This document shows, in pieces, positions 16,066 to 24,144 of a stretch of 64,000 nucleotides of DNA (its first letter is position 1; each line of letters begins with the position of its first letter). Both the position numbers and the translations under genes were made by a program. Under the pieces are notes generated by a model. It was not told where the DNA came from. It did not search any database and worked only from the letters and a program-made list of their open reading frames with translations. The stretch lies in NCBI RefSeq assembly GCF_900103325.1, contig NZ_FMXM01000014.1:119807-183806 (forward strand), written 5' to 3'. The DNA comes from Mesorhizobium qingshengii (GTDB lineage: Bacteria > Pseudomonadota > Alphaproteobacteria > Rhizobiales > Rhizobiaceae).

Positions 16066-17076
16066 ATGATGCGTAACCTAACAGGACAATTTCGCGCGCT
16101 CGTGATGGCTGCCGCCATCGGGCTCGCTGCCGCCCCGGCCGCCCACGCCGCCGATGCGGCCATCCCCACCACGCCCGAAGCCGGAGCGTTCAAGATCGGC
16201 ATCGAGCCCTGGCTTGGCTACGGCCAGTGGCATGTCGCCGACGCCAAGGCGCTGTTCAAGGCAAACGGGCTGACGGACGTGCAGATCGTTAATTTCGCCG
16301 AGGACAAGGACATCAACGCGGCTCTCGCGAGCGGCCAGCTCGACGCCGCCAACATCGCCACCCACACGGCGATGGGCATGGTCGCGGCCGGCCTGCCGGT
16401 GAAGATCGTGCTGCTGCTCGACGTCAGCATGACGGCCGACGCCATGATCGCCGGCAAGGACATCACCTCGATCAAGGACCTCAAGGGCAAGGAAGTCGCC
16501 TTCGAGGAAGGTACGACGAGCGACATCCTGCTCAAATACGCGCTCGCCAAGAACGGCATGTCGATCGACGATGTGAAGCCGGTTCCGATGCCGGCCGCCG
16601 ATGCCGGCGGCGCCTTGATCGCCGGCCGCGTGCCGGTCGCGGTCACCTACGAACCGTACCTCACCGTCGCCATGGCGCAGAACAAGGACGTCAAGCTGCT
16701 GTTCACCGCCGGCGAGGATCCCGGCCTGATCAGCGACGTGCTGGTGGTGCGCGACGAGGTGATCAAGTCGCGGCCCGGCCAGGTGCTGGCCATGATCAAG
16801 AGCTGGGACGCGGCGCTCAAGGATTACAAAGCCGACACGCCCGGTGGCCGCGCCATCATCGCCAAGGCCGTCGGTTCGGACGTCAAGGACCTCAACACCG
16901 CTTTCGACGGTGTGCGTTACTACTCTCTCGCCGAAAACAAGACGGCGCTCACCGGCGATTTCACCACCAAGACATTCGCCGATGTCGAAGCGGCCGCCAA
17001 GAACGCCAAGCTGCTGCAGGCAGACGTGACGCCGGAGCAGATGATCGACCCGTCCTTCGTCAAGGCGGCGGAATGA
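16066..17076 (+). CDS. NitT/TauT-family ABC substrate-binding protein
   Basis: A 336-residue periplasmic binding protein. The Sec signal peptide (MMRNLTGQFRALVMAAAIGLAAAPAAHA) is followed by FKIGIEPWLGYGQWHVAD, VNFAEDKDINAALASGQLD and KEVAFEEGTTSDILLKYAL, characteristic of the nitrate/taurine/sulfonate binding family. Ligands of that family are small anions, sulfonates or thiamine precursors. AAGGGGA precedes the tandem ATGs at 16066/16069; starting further upstream would bury the signal. It is the first gene of a three-gene importer controlled by a HutC-type operator, so its ligand is presumably the substrate of the dehydrogenase cluster. Confidence 0.85.
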   Translation: MMRNLTGQFRALVMAAAIGLAAAPAAHAADAAIPTTPEAGAFKIGIEPWLGYGQWHVADAKALFKANGLTDVQIVNFAEDKDINAALASGQLDAANIATHTAMGMVAAGLPVKIVLLLDVSMTADAMIAGKDITSIKDLKGKEVAFEEGTTSDILLKYALAKNGMSIDDVKPVPMPAADAGGALIAGRVPVAVTYEPYLTVAMAQNKDVKLLFTAGEDPGLISDVLVVRDEVIKSRPGQVLAMIKSWDAALKDYKADTPGGRAIIAKAVGSDVKDLNTAFDGVRYYSLAENKTALTGDFTTKTFADVEAAAKNAKLLQADVTPEQMIDPSFVKAAE

Positions 17077-17092
17077 CGAAGGCCGGATCGCG

Positions 17093-17968
17093 GTGGTAAC
17101 ACAGATGTCCGGGGAGCCCCCGGCGAAAACGGTCCCGGCTCGCCCCGCACCGGGGCCGGTCACCAAACAGGCGAGACGCCGCCGATCCTCCGGGATCGGC
17201 GTGCCCATCGCCAGGTCGCGTTTCCTGATGATCGCGGTGGCTGTCTTTGTCGGACTTGGCCTGGCCTGGTGGGCGGCGACCGGACTGGAATGGGTGAAAC
17301 CCATCTTCCTGCCGTCGCCGGGCAGCGTCGCGACCCAGATCGCCAAGCTCGCTACTGACGGCACGTTGTGGCTGGACCTCAAGGCCTCGATGTACCGGAT
17401 TTCCATCGGCTTCCTCATCGCCTCGGCACTGTCCATACCGATCGGCGTGCTGATCGGCAGTTTCCGTTCCTGGGAAGCAGGTATCGAGCCGCTGGTGGAT
17501 TTCATCCGCTACATGCCGGTCGTCGCCTTCGTGCCGCTCTCCATCCTGTGGGCGGGTACCGGCGATACGCAGAAGTTCCTGATCATCTTCATCGGCACCT
17601 TCTTCCAGCAGGTGCTGATGATCATGGACAATGTGAAAAGGGTTCCCACCGATTTCATCGGACTTGGGCGCACGCTCGGCCTGTCGGATCGCAAGATCCT
17701 GACGCGCATCGTCGTGCCCAGCGCCTTGCCGGGTATCTGGGATACGCTGCGCATCAGCCTGGGCTGGGCATGGACCTGGCTGGTGCTGGCCGAACTCGTC
17801 GCGGCGACATCGGGGCTCGGCTATCGCATCACCGTGTCGCAGCGCTATTTCCAGACAAACACCATCATCGGCTACATCCTGCTCCTGGGCGTGCTTGGGC
17901 TCATCACCGACCAGGTGATGAAGGCACTGGAAAAGGTGCTGTTCCGGCAGGATGGCCACTCGCAATGA
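17093..17968 (+). CDS. NitT/TauT-family ABC permease
   Basis: A 291-residue inner-membrane subunit with about six helices. After a basic N-terminal extension of about 35 residues, FLPSPGSVATQIAKL and the EAA-loop-like segment VPTDFIGLGRTLGLSDRKIL mark the BPD_transp_1 domain. It starts at GTG 17093, or at the ATG 17105. It follows the binding protein by 16 bp and overlaps or abuts the ATPase gene. It forms the membrane channel of the importer. Confidence 0.85.
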   Translation: MVTQMSGEPPAKTVPARPAPGPVTKQARRRRSSGIGVPIARSRFLMIAVAVFVGLGLAWWAATGLEWVKPIFLPSPGSVATQIAKLATDGTLWLDLKASMYRISIGFLIASALSIPIGVLIGSFRSWEAGIEPLVDFIRYMPVVAFVPLSILWAGTGDTQKFLIIFIGTFFQQVLMIMDNVKRVPTDFIGLGRTLGLSDRKILTRIVVPSALPGIWDTLRISLGWAWTWLVLAELVAATSGLGYRITVSQRYFQTNTIIGYILLLGVLGLITDQVMKALEKVLFRQDGHSQ

Positions 17969-17978
17969 GGCACGGTCG

Positions 17979-18770
17979 ATGAATCCTCCCAAATTGCGGA
18001 TCGCCGGCCTCCACAAGAGCTTCGGCACGGGCGAGCGGCGCACGGAGGTGCTGCGGGACATCAACCTCGATCTTGCCGACAATGAGTTCGTCTCGCTCGT
18101 CGGCACGTCGGGTTGCGGCAAGAGCACGCTGCTGTCGATCGTGGCCGGACTGCAGGACTTCGACGCCGGCGATCTCAGCATCGACGGCGCGCCGATCCTG
18201 CAGCCGGGTCTCGACCGTGGCGTCGTCTTCCAGTCCTACACGCTGCTTCCCTGGCTGACGGCGCGGCAGAACATCGAGTTTGCGCTCAAGGCCGCGGGTT
18301 ACGATCGCGCGACCTGCCGCAGGATCGCGCTGGAGCATCTCGACCTCGTCAAGCTGTCGCACAGCGCCGACCGCTACCCCTCCGAACTCTCGGGCGGAAT
18401 GAAACAGCGCGTCGCCATCGCGCGTGCGCTTTCCTATCGGCCCAAGATGCTGCTGATGGACGAGCCCTTCGGCGCGCTCGATGCCTTGACCCGGCACCAG
18501 ATGCAGGAACTCCTGACCCAGATCTGGGAGGAACACCGGCTCACCGTGCTGTTCGTCACGCATGACGTCGAGGAGGCCGTCTACCTGTCGGACCGTATCG
18601 TCGTCATGGGAATCGGCCCGGGACGCATCACGCAGACCTTCAACGTCGATATCGAGCGGCCGCGCCGGGAAGAGGTGATGGAAAGCCCGGCTTTCATGGA
18701 TCTGCAACGCGGCGTGCACAAGGCCATCCGCGAGGGGTCAAAACGCCCCGAAATGGCGCTGGCGGGGTGA
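17979..18770 (+). CDS. NitT/TauT-family ABC ATPase (SsuB/TauB-like)
   Basis: A 263-residue ATPase. Walker A GTSGCGKS (near 41), Q-loop in VVFQSYTLLPWL, signature LSGGMKQR, Walker B LLMDEPFGALDALT and H-loop VTHDVEEAVYLSDR are all intact. GAGG lies 8 bases before the ATG at 17979. An upstream in-frame ATG at 17952 would overlap the permease gene. It powers the importer encoded just upstream. Confidence 0.88.
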   Translation: MNPPKLRIAGLHKSFGTGERRTEVLRDINLDLADNEFVSLVGTSGCGKSTLLSIVAGLQDFDAGDLSIDGAPILQPGLDRGVVFQSYTLLPWLTARQNIEFALKAAGYDRATCRRIALEHLDLVKLSHSADRYPSELSGGMKQRVAIARALSYRPKMLLMDEPFGALDALTRHQMQELLTQIWEEHRLTVLFVTHDVEEAVYLSDRIVVMGIGPGRITQTFNVDIERPRREEVMESPAFMDLQRGVHKAIREGSKRPEMALAG

Positions 18771-18879
18771 TGCATTTGGCGTCGGGCCCCGGCGCCCTGT
18801 CGTCATCCAAATCACCATCCATTGCGATCAGCAGGTCATGCCGCATTGCACAAATTCTTCGCATGGGCACAATGCAAGA

Positions 18880-19482
18880 ATGGTTCGCAGTTCACTCGCC
18901 GTCCTGGTCATCGACGAAAACCGCATCCGCGCCTCGATCATCGAGGCGGGACTGCGCGAGGCCGGCCATGAGCGGGTCACCGTCATCCACGACGTGACCG
19001 GCATCGCGCGGCAGATCGCCGAGATCGAACCCGACGTCATCGTCATCGATCTCGAAAATCCGAACCGCGACATGCTGGAGAACATGTTCCAGCTTTCGCG
19101 CGCGGTGAAGCGGCCGATCGCCATGTTCGTCGACCGCTCCGACCAGGCCTCGATCGAGGCGGCGGTCGATGCCGGCGTTTCAGCCTATGTCGTCGATGGT
19201 CTGCGGCAGGAGCGCGTCAAGCCGATCCTCGACATGGCGGTGAGCCGCTTCAACGCCTTCTCGCGCATGGCGCGCGAACTGGAAGAGGCGCGCAGCGAGC
19301 TCGAGAGCCGCAAGGTGATCGATCGCGCCAAGGGCATCCTGATGAAGTCGCGCGGCCTGAGCGAAGAGGCCGCCTACACGCTGCTGCGCAAGACGGCGAT
19401 GAACCAGAACCGCAAGATCAGCGACATCGCCCAGAGCCTGGTGACCGCCGCCGGGCTGCTGGGACCGGTGGAGGACGAATGA
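18880..19482 (+). CDS. nasT: NasT: ANTAR-domain transcription antiterminator
   Basis: A 200-residue two-domain protein. A receiver-like domain (about 1-118) begins VRSSLAVLVIDENRIRASI, and an ANTAR RNA-binding domain follows (about 135-195) with RKVIDRAKGILMKSRGLSEE and a helix through LLRKTAMNQNRKISDIAQ. NasT binds two-hexaloop leader RNAs and prevents termination; NasS holds it inactive without nitrate. The stop overlaps the nasS ATG (ATGA). The ATG at 18880 matches the domain start but has no clear SD and lies at the foot of a hairpin (18856-18881). An in-frame ATG at 18838 is the alternative. Confidence 0.88.
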   Translation: MVRSSLAVLVIDENRIRASIIEAGLREAGHERVTVIHDVTGIARQIAEIEPDVIVIDLENPNRDMLENMFQLSRAVKRPIAMFVDRSDQASIEAAVDAGVSAYVVDGLRQERVKPILDMAVSRFNAFSRMARELEEARSELESRKVIDRAKGILMKSRGLSEEAAYTLLRKTAMNQNRKISDIAQSLVTAAGLLGPVEDE

Positions 19483-20723
19483 GCATGGGCGCCGAGCACC
19501 AGATCACCGCCGGCTTCATGCCGCTTTTCGACAGTGCCGTGCTGGTCGCGGCCGGCGAGTTGGGCTTCGCCGCACGCGAAGGCATCGATCTCACGCTGCA
19601 CCGCGAAACGTCGTGGGCCAACATCCGCGATCGCATCGCCATCGGCCACTTCCATCTCGCGCATATGCTGGGGCCCATGCCGCTTGCCTGCAATCTCGGG
19701 CTGACGCCGCTCGCCTCCGAGACCATCGTGCCGTTTTCGCTCGGGCTCGGCGGCAATTGCGTCACCATCTCCAACGCCGTCTGGGACGGCATGGCTGCGC
19801 ACGGCGCCAAACCCGATCTCGATCCGGCGCGCGCTGGTGCAGCACTTGGCGCGCTCATTCGCGAGCGTGCTGCCGCCGGCCATGATCCGTTGCGCTTCGC
19901 TGTCGTGCACCCGCATTCCGGGCACAATTACGAACTGCGCTACTGGCTTGCCGCCTGCGGCATCGATCCGACGCGCGAGATCGAGATCGTCATCGTGCCG
20001 CCGCCGTTCATGGCCGACGCGCTGGCCACCGGGCGGATCGACGGCTACTGTGTCGGCGAGCCCTGGAACAGCGCTGCGGTCGCCGCTGGCACCGGCCACA
20101 TCGTCACCGTCAAGGCGCAGATATGGCGCAACAGCCCGGAGAAGGTGATCGGCGTGCGCAAGGCCTGGGCCGAGCAGTCCCCCGAGGCCTTGGCGGCACT
20201 GTTGCGCGCGCTGCATCATTCGGCCCGCTGGTGCCAGGATCCGGCCAACCATGGCGAACTCGCGGCGATGATGGCGCAGCCGGGCTTCCTCGGCCTGCCG
20301 CCTGCCGTCCTGATGCCGATCCTGACCGGCCATCTCAAATTGGGCGGCGGCGCGGAGCTGGATATCGACGACTTCTTCCTGCCCTTCGACAAGGCGGCCA
20401 ACTTTCCATGGAAGAGCCATGCGCTGTGGTTCTACACGCAGATGGTGCGCTGGGGGCATGTGGCGCACACGCCGGAAAACCTAGCCATTGCCCGCGACTG
20501 CTACCGGCCCGACCTCTACCGCTCGGCGCTGAAGCCGCTTGGCGTCGCACTTCCCGGCGCCAATTCGAAGGTCGAGGGCGCGCTGCGCGTGGCCACGGCG
20601 GTCGGCGCGACAGGGGCGGGCCTGATGCTCGGACCGGATGGTTTCTTCGACGGCCAGATCTTCGATCCGGACGAGATCGACGGCTACATAGCCGCCCAGA
20701 AATCGGCCCGCGCGCAAGCCTGA
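19479..20723 (+). CDS. nasS: NasS: cytoplasmic nitrate/nitrite sensor
   Basis: A 414-residue protein homologous to NrtA/CmpA binding proteins but without signal peptide (begins MSMGAEHQITAGFMPLFDSA). Shared family segments include WANIRDRIAIGHFHLAHMLG, HPHSGHNYELRYWLAACGID, GEPWNSAA and WKSHALWFYTQM. It is known to bind nitrate/nitrite in the cytoplasm and release NasT. It overlaps nasT by ATGA, as expected for a stoichiometric complex. The nrtA leader begins just after. Confidence 0.88.
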   Translation: MSMGAEHQITAGFMPLFDSAVLVAAGELGFAAREGIDLTLHRETSWANIRDRIAIGHFHLAHMLGPMPLACNLGLTPLASETIVPFSLGLGGNCVTISNAVWDGMAAHGAKPDLDPARAGAALGALIRERAAAGHDPLRFAVVHPHSGHNYELRYWLAACGIDPTREIEIVIVPPPFMADALATGRIDGYCVGEPWNSAAVAAGTGHIVTVKAQIWRNSPEKVIGVRKAWAEQSPEALAALLRALHHSARWCQDPANHGELAAMMAQPGFLGLPPAVLMPILTGHLKLGGGAELDIDDFFLPFDKAANFPWKSHALWFYTQMVRWGHVAHTPENLAIARDCYRPDLYRSALKPLGVALPGANSKVEGALRVATAVGATGAGLMLGPDGFFDGQIFDPDEIDGYIAAQKSARAQA

Positions 20724-20749
20724 TCATTTCCGCGCCATTCTTGTGCATT

Positions 20750-20764
20750 GCACAAAAATTGTGC
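20750..20764. promoter_or_regulatory. NtrC-like enhancer site upstream of nrtA
   Basis: GCAC-N7-GTGC (GCACAAAAATTGTGC) has the half-site spacing of NtrC boxes. It lies about 110 bp upstream of the sigma-54-like promoter at 20874, as usual for an enhancer. An overlapping perfect dyad TTGTGC/GCACAA starts at 20741. Confidence 0.6.
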
Positions 20765-20873
20765 GTGCGATTGCTCCAATGAACAATCTTTGGCCTGTTC
20801 GCAAGATCGCCCGGCGCGCCGGTGACCGGCGCGTATTGCTGATTCCATTGGCATTTTTCCTCTCGCCTCAAAC

Positions 20874-20889
20874 TGGCACGGTTCATGCT
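20874..20889 (+). promoter_or_regulatory. Sigma-54-like promoter of nrtABC-nirBD-nasA
   Basis: TGGCACGGTTCATGCT gives GG at 20875-20876 and GC at 20887-20888 with exactly 10 bases between, the -24/-12 hallmark. It differs from the TTGC consensus only by A at the first position of the -12 box. Transcription should start near 20900, leaving a leader of about 150 nt. Confidence 0.65.
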
Positions 20890-20924
20890 TTGAAATAGCC
20901 GGGCCCTTCGCGGGTCACGGAACA

Positions 20925-20959
20925 GGCGTCCAATGGCGGGCGCCACAGGCAAAGCTGCC
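20925..20959 (+). ncRNA. Two-hexaloop ANTAR (NasT) target RNA
   Basis: Hairpin 1: GGCGTCC (20925-20931) pairs over 7 bp (one G-U) with GGGCGCC (20938-20944) around the hexaloop AATGGC. Hairpin 2: GGC (20948-20950) pairs with GCC (20957-20959) around the hexaloop AAAGCT. Both loops have A at position 1 and G at position 4, the ANTAR recognition signature. The linker is 3 nt. Hairpin 2 overlaps the 5' arm of the terminator, giving a mutually exclusive antiterminator. Confidence 0.75.
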
Positions 20960-21022
20960 GCTCAGGTCAAGACGCGATCCGGATTTCCGGACGCGAAGAC
21001 CTGGCCGGCGGCTTTTTGTTTT
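20954..21022 (+). terminator. Regulated intrinsic terminator in the nrtA leader
   Basis: The 5' arm GCTGCCGCTCAGGTC (20954-20968) pairs with the 3' arm GACCTGGCCGGCGGC (20998-21012), with one mismatch and two G-U pairs. An internal hairpin (CGCG-A-TCCGG/CCGGA-CGCG) sits in the loop, and TTTTTGTTTT follows at 21013. The 5' arm shares 20954-20959 with ANTAR hairpin 2, so NasT binding should prevent its formation. Confidence 0.8.
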
Positions 21023-21048
21023 GGAATCGCGTTCAACCGGAGACGACG

Positions 21049-22377
21049 ATGAAGAAGACCATGAAGAAATGGATCGGGACTGGAACATCGCTTGGGGATG
21101 TGACGCGTCGCGATTTTCTTGTCAGCAGTGCGATGACGGCCGGCCTGTTCATGGCGGCCCGCAAGCTCTTTCCGTCTGGCGCCTATGCCGCCACGACCGC
21201 TCCGGAAGTCACCGGCGCCAAGCTCGGCTTCATCGCGCTGACCGATGCGGCACCGCTGATGATCGCCAAGGAGAAGGGGCTGTTCGCCAAGTTCGGCATG
21301 CCCGACGTCGAGGTGCTCAAGCAGGCCTCGTGGGGCGCGACGCGCGACAATCTGATGCTCGGCGGCGCGGCCAACGGCATTGATGGCGCCCATATACTGA
21401 CGCCGATGCCTTACCTGATGCACACCGGCAAGGTGACGCAGAACAACCAGCCGATGCCGATGGCGATCGTGGCGCGGCTCAACTACGACTGCCAGGGCAT
21501 CTCGGTGGCGCAGGAATATGCCGGCACCGGTGTCGGCCTCGACGCCTCGAAGCTGAAGGACGCCTTCGCCGCCAAGAAGGCGGCAGGCAAGGACATCAAG
21601 GCCGCCATGACCTTCCCGGGCGGCACGCATGATTTGTGGCTGCGCTACTGGCTGGCCGCCGGCGGCATCGATCCCGACAAGGACGTCTCGACCATCGTCG
21701 TGCCGCCGCCGCAGATGGTGGCCAACATGAAGGTCGGCAACATGGATGTGTTCTGCGTCGGCGAGCCGTGGAACGAGCAGCTCGTCCACCAGGGCGTCGG
21801 CTTCACTGCTGCCAGCACGGGCGAATTGTGGAAGGGCCATCCCGAAAAGGCGCTCGGCCTGCGCGCTGAATTCATCGAGAAATACCCGAACGCCACCAAG
21901 GCGATCCTGATGGCCGTCATGGAAGCCCAGCAATGGTGCGAAGCCAAGGAAAACAAGGACGAGATGGCCGCCATCATCGGCAAGCGGCAGTGGATGAACG
22001 TGCCTGTCGCCGACATCATCGGCCGTCTCAAGGGCGACATCAACTACGGCAACGGCCGCGTGGCCACCGGCACCGACCTCTACATGAAGTTCTGGAAGGG
22101 CGGCGTCTCCTACCCGTTCAAGAGCCACGATACATGGTTCCTCGCCGAGAACATCCGCTGGGGCAAGTTCGCGCCGACCACCGACATCAAGGCGCTGGTC
22201 GACCAGGTCAACCGCGAGGATCTGTGGCGCGAGGCGGCCAAGGACCTCGGCGTGGCGGCCGCCGACATTCCGGCGTCCTCGTCGCGCGGCGTCGAGACCT
22301 TCTTCGACGGCAAGGTCTTCGATCCGGCCAACCCGTCAGCCTATCTCGACAGCCTGAAGATCAAGGCATCGGCCTGA
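21049..22377 (+). CDS. nrtA: NrtA: nitrate/nitrite ABC transporter substrate-binding protein
   Basis: A 442-residue exported binding protein. The N-terminus has a Tat signal (TRRDFLVSSAMTAGLF, cut near AYAA), unlike cytoplasmic NasS. Shared motifs with NasS include LGGAANGIDGAHILTPMPY, WLRYWLAAGGIDPDKD, GEPWNEQL and FKSHDTWFLAENIRWG. It delivers nitrate to the NrtBC importer. The ATG at 21049 has CCGGAG upstream. Expression is gated by the sigma-54 promoter and the ANTAR/terminator leader. Confidence 0.9.
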   Translation: MKKTMKKWIGTGTSLGDVTRRDFLVSSAMTAGLFMAARKLFPSGAYAATTAPEVTGAKLGFIALTDAAPLMIAKEKGLFAKFGMPDVEVLKQASWGATRDNLMLGGAANGIDGAHILTPMPYLMHTGKVTQNNQPMPMAIVARLNYDCQGISVAQEYAGTGVGLDASKLKDAFAAKKAAGKDIKAAMTFPGGTHDLWLRYWLAAGGIDPDKDVSTIVVPPPQMVANMKVGNMDVFCVGEPWNEQLVHQGVGFTAASTGELWKGHPEKALGLRAEFIEKYPNATKAILMAVMEAQQWCEAKENKDEMAAIIGKRQWMNVPVADIIGRLKGDINYGNGRVATGTDLYMKFWKGGVSYPFKSHDTWFLAENIRWGKFAPTTDIKALVDQVNREDLWREAAKDLGVAAADIPASSSRGVETFFDGKVFDPANPSAYLDSLKIKASA

Positions 22378-22384
22378 TCGGAGC

Positions 22385-22405
22385 AAACGGCGCTTTGCGC
22401 CGTTT
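22385..22405 (+). terminator. Intercistronic hairpin between nrtA and nrtB
   Basis: AAACGGCGC (22385-22393) pairs perfectly with GCGCCGTTT (22397-22405) around a 3-nt loop and is followed by TTC rather than a long T run. It is likely an mRNA stabiliser or partial terminator letting the binding protein be made in excess of the permease. Confidence 0.6.
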
Positions 22406-22441
22406 TCGCCCCTACCTGCCCCCAAGGAGCTTTTCCAGAAG

Positions 22442-23332
22442 ATGTCCATCCAAGCCATCGAGGACACCAAGGTGAAGGCGTTCCCCGCGAAGCCGGCGGA
22501 AGTGATTGCCTTCACCGCCAAGGCAAGACGCCGCTTCGAACCGATCGTCATCGCCGGAAAGCTGGCGAGCACGCTGGTGCCGCCGGTCATCGTCATCGCC
22601 CTCATGCTCGTAGTCTGGCAGATAGCCTGCTCGTCGCCCACATCAAGCCTGCCGCCGCCGAGCCAAGTGTGGAACGAGGCCTACGACCTGATCGCGCATC
22701 CGTTCTTCAACAACGGTCCGCAGGATATCGGGCTGGCCTGGCGGGTGCTGATCTCGCTGCAGCGTGTCGCCATCGGCTTTGGCCTGGCGGCGATCGTCGG
22801 CGTGGCGCTCGGCGCGCTGGTCGGCCAGTCGATCTGGGCGATGCGCGGCCTCGATCCGGTGTTCCAGATCCTGCGCACCGTGCCGCCGCTCGCCTGGCTG
22901 CCGCTGTCGCTGGCGGCGTTCCGCGATTCCAGCCCGTCGGCGCTGTTCGTCATCTTCATCACCTCAATCTGGCCGATCATCATCAACACCGCTGTCGGCG
23001 TGCGCAACATCCCCGAGGACTACCGCAACGTCGCCCGCATCCTGCGGCTCAACCAGTTCGAGTTCTTCGTCAAGATCATGGTGCCGGCCGCCGCGCCTTA
23101 CATCTTCACCGGCCTCAGGATCGGCATCGGCCTGTCCTGGCTCGCCATCGTCGCCGCCGAAATGCTGACTGGCGGCGTTGGCATCGGCTTCTTCATCTGG
23201 GACGCGTGGAACTCGTCGCGGCTGCCCGACATCATCGTCGCGCTCGCCTATATCGGCGTCACCGGCTTCTGCCTTGACCGCCTGGTCGCGGCGGTCGGCG
23301 CCTTCGTCACCCGCGGCACAACGGCAAAGTGA
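22442..23332 (+). CDS. nrtB: NrtB: nitrate ABC transporter permease
   Basis: A 296-residue membrane protein with about six helices. SSLPPPSQVWNEAYDLI follows the first helix. TVPPLAWLPLSLAAFRDSSP and the EAA loop IPEDYRNVARILRLNQFEFF are the conserved NrtB segments. It is the channel of the nitrate importer and lies between nrtA and nrtC. The stop and the nrtC start are 10 bp apart. Confidence 0.9.
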   Translation: MSIQAIEDTKVKAFPAKPAEVIAFTAKARRRFEPIVIAGKLASTLVPPVIVIALMLVVWQIACSSPTSSLPPPSQVWNEAYDLIAHPFFNNGPQDIGLAWRVLISLQRVAIGFGLAAIVGVALGALVGQSIWAMRGLDPVFQILRTVPPLAWLPLSLAAFRDSSPSALFVIFITSIWPIIINTAVGVRNIPEDYRNVARILRLNQFEFFVKIMVPAAAPYIFTGLRIGIGLSWLAIVAAEMLTGGVGIGFFIWDAWNSSRLPDIIVALAYIGVTGFCLDRLVAAVGAFVTRGTTAK

Positions 23333-23342
23333 GGAAAGCGCC

Positions 23343-24140
23343 ATGACGGCCTATTTGAAACTCGACCATATCGACAAATCTTTTGCCCGTGGCGGCCAGG
23401 TCAGCGAGGTGCTGAGGGACATAAGGCTGACCATCGACAAGGGCGAATTCGTCTCCATCATCGGCCATTCCGGCTGCGGCAAGTCGACCTTGCTCAATTT
23501 GATCGCCGGTTTGACCAAGGTGTCCGCCGGGGCGGTGCTGCTCGAAGACAAGGAAGTCGACAGCCCCGGGCCCGAACGCGCCGTGGTGTTCCAGAACCAC
23601 AGCCTGCTGCCGTGGCTGACCGTCTACGAAAACATCAACCTGGCGGTGTCGAAGGTCTTCGGCCGTTCGAAGAGCAAGGCCGAGCGGCATGACTGGATCA
23701 TGCGCAATCTCGACCTCGTGCAGATGGCGCATGCCAAGGACAAGCGTCCGGCCGAGATCTCGGGTGGCATGAAGCAGCGCGTCGGCATTGCCCGGGCGCT
23801 CGCCATGCAGCCGAAGATCCTGCTGCTCGACGAGCCGTTCGGCGCGCTCGACGCGCTGACGCGCGCGCATCTGCAGGACGCGGTGATGGACATCCATTCC
23901 AGGCTCGGCTCGACGACGATCATGATCACCCACGATGTCGACGAGGCGGTGCTGCTCTCCGACCGCATCGTCATGATGACCAACGGCCCGGCGGCGACCA
24001 TCGGCGAGGTGCTTGCCGTGCCGCTGGCGCGGCCGCGCCGGCGCATCGAGCTCGCCTCCGACCGCACCTTCCTGCGCTGCCGCGAGGCGGTGCTGAAGTT
24101 CCTCTACGAACGCCACCGCTTCGTCGAAGCCGCGGAGTAG
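23343..24140 (+). CDS. nrtC: NrtC/D-type ATPase of the nitrate importer
   Basis: A 265-residue ATPase with Walker A GHSGCGKS (near 41), Q-loop VVFQNHSLLPWL, signature ISGGMKQR, Walker B LLLDEPFGALDALT and H-loop ITHDVDEAVLLSDR. It lacks the C-terminal NrtA-like regulatory domain of cyanobacterial NrtC, so nitrite or ammonium inhibition by that domain is not expected. SD GAGG precedes the ATG at 23343. It is followed 4 bp later by nirB. Confidence 0.88.
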   Translation: MTAYLKLDHIDKSFARGGQVSEVLRDIRLTIDKGEFVSIIGHSGCGKSTLLNLIAGLTKVSAGAVLLEDKEVDSPGPERAVVFQNHSLLPWLTVYENINLAVSKVFGRSKSKAERHDWIMRNLDLVQMAHAKDKRPAEISGGMKQRVGIARALAMQPKILLLDEPFGALDALTRAHLQDAVMDIHSRLGSTTIMITHDVDEAVLLSDRIVMMTNGPAATIGEVLAVPLARPRRRIELASDRTFLRCREAVLKFLYERHRFVEAAE

Positions 24141-24144
24141 ACCA

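Noticed and set aside
20741..20755. TTGTGC-ATT-GCACAA as an ANTAR hairpin
   Set aside because: The loop is 3 nt, not a hexaloop, and it lies upstream of the likely transcription start; better explained as part of an NtrC-like site.
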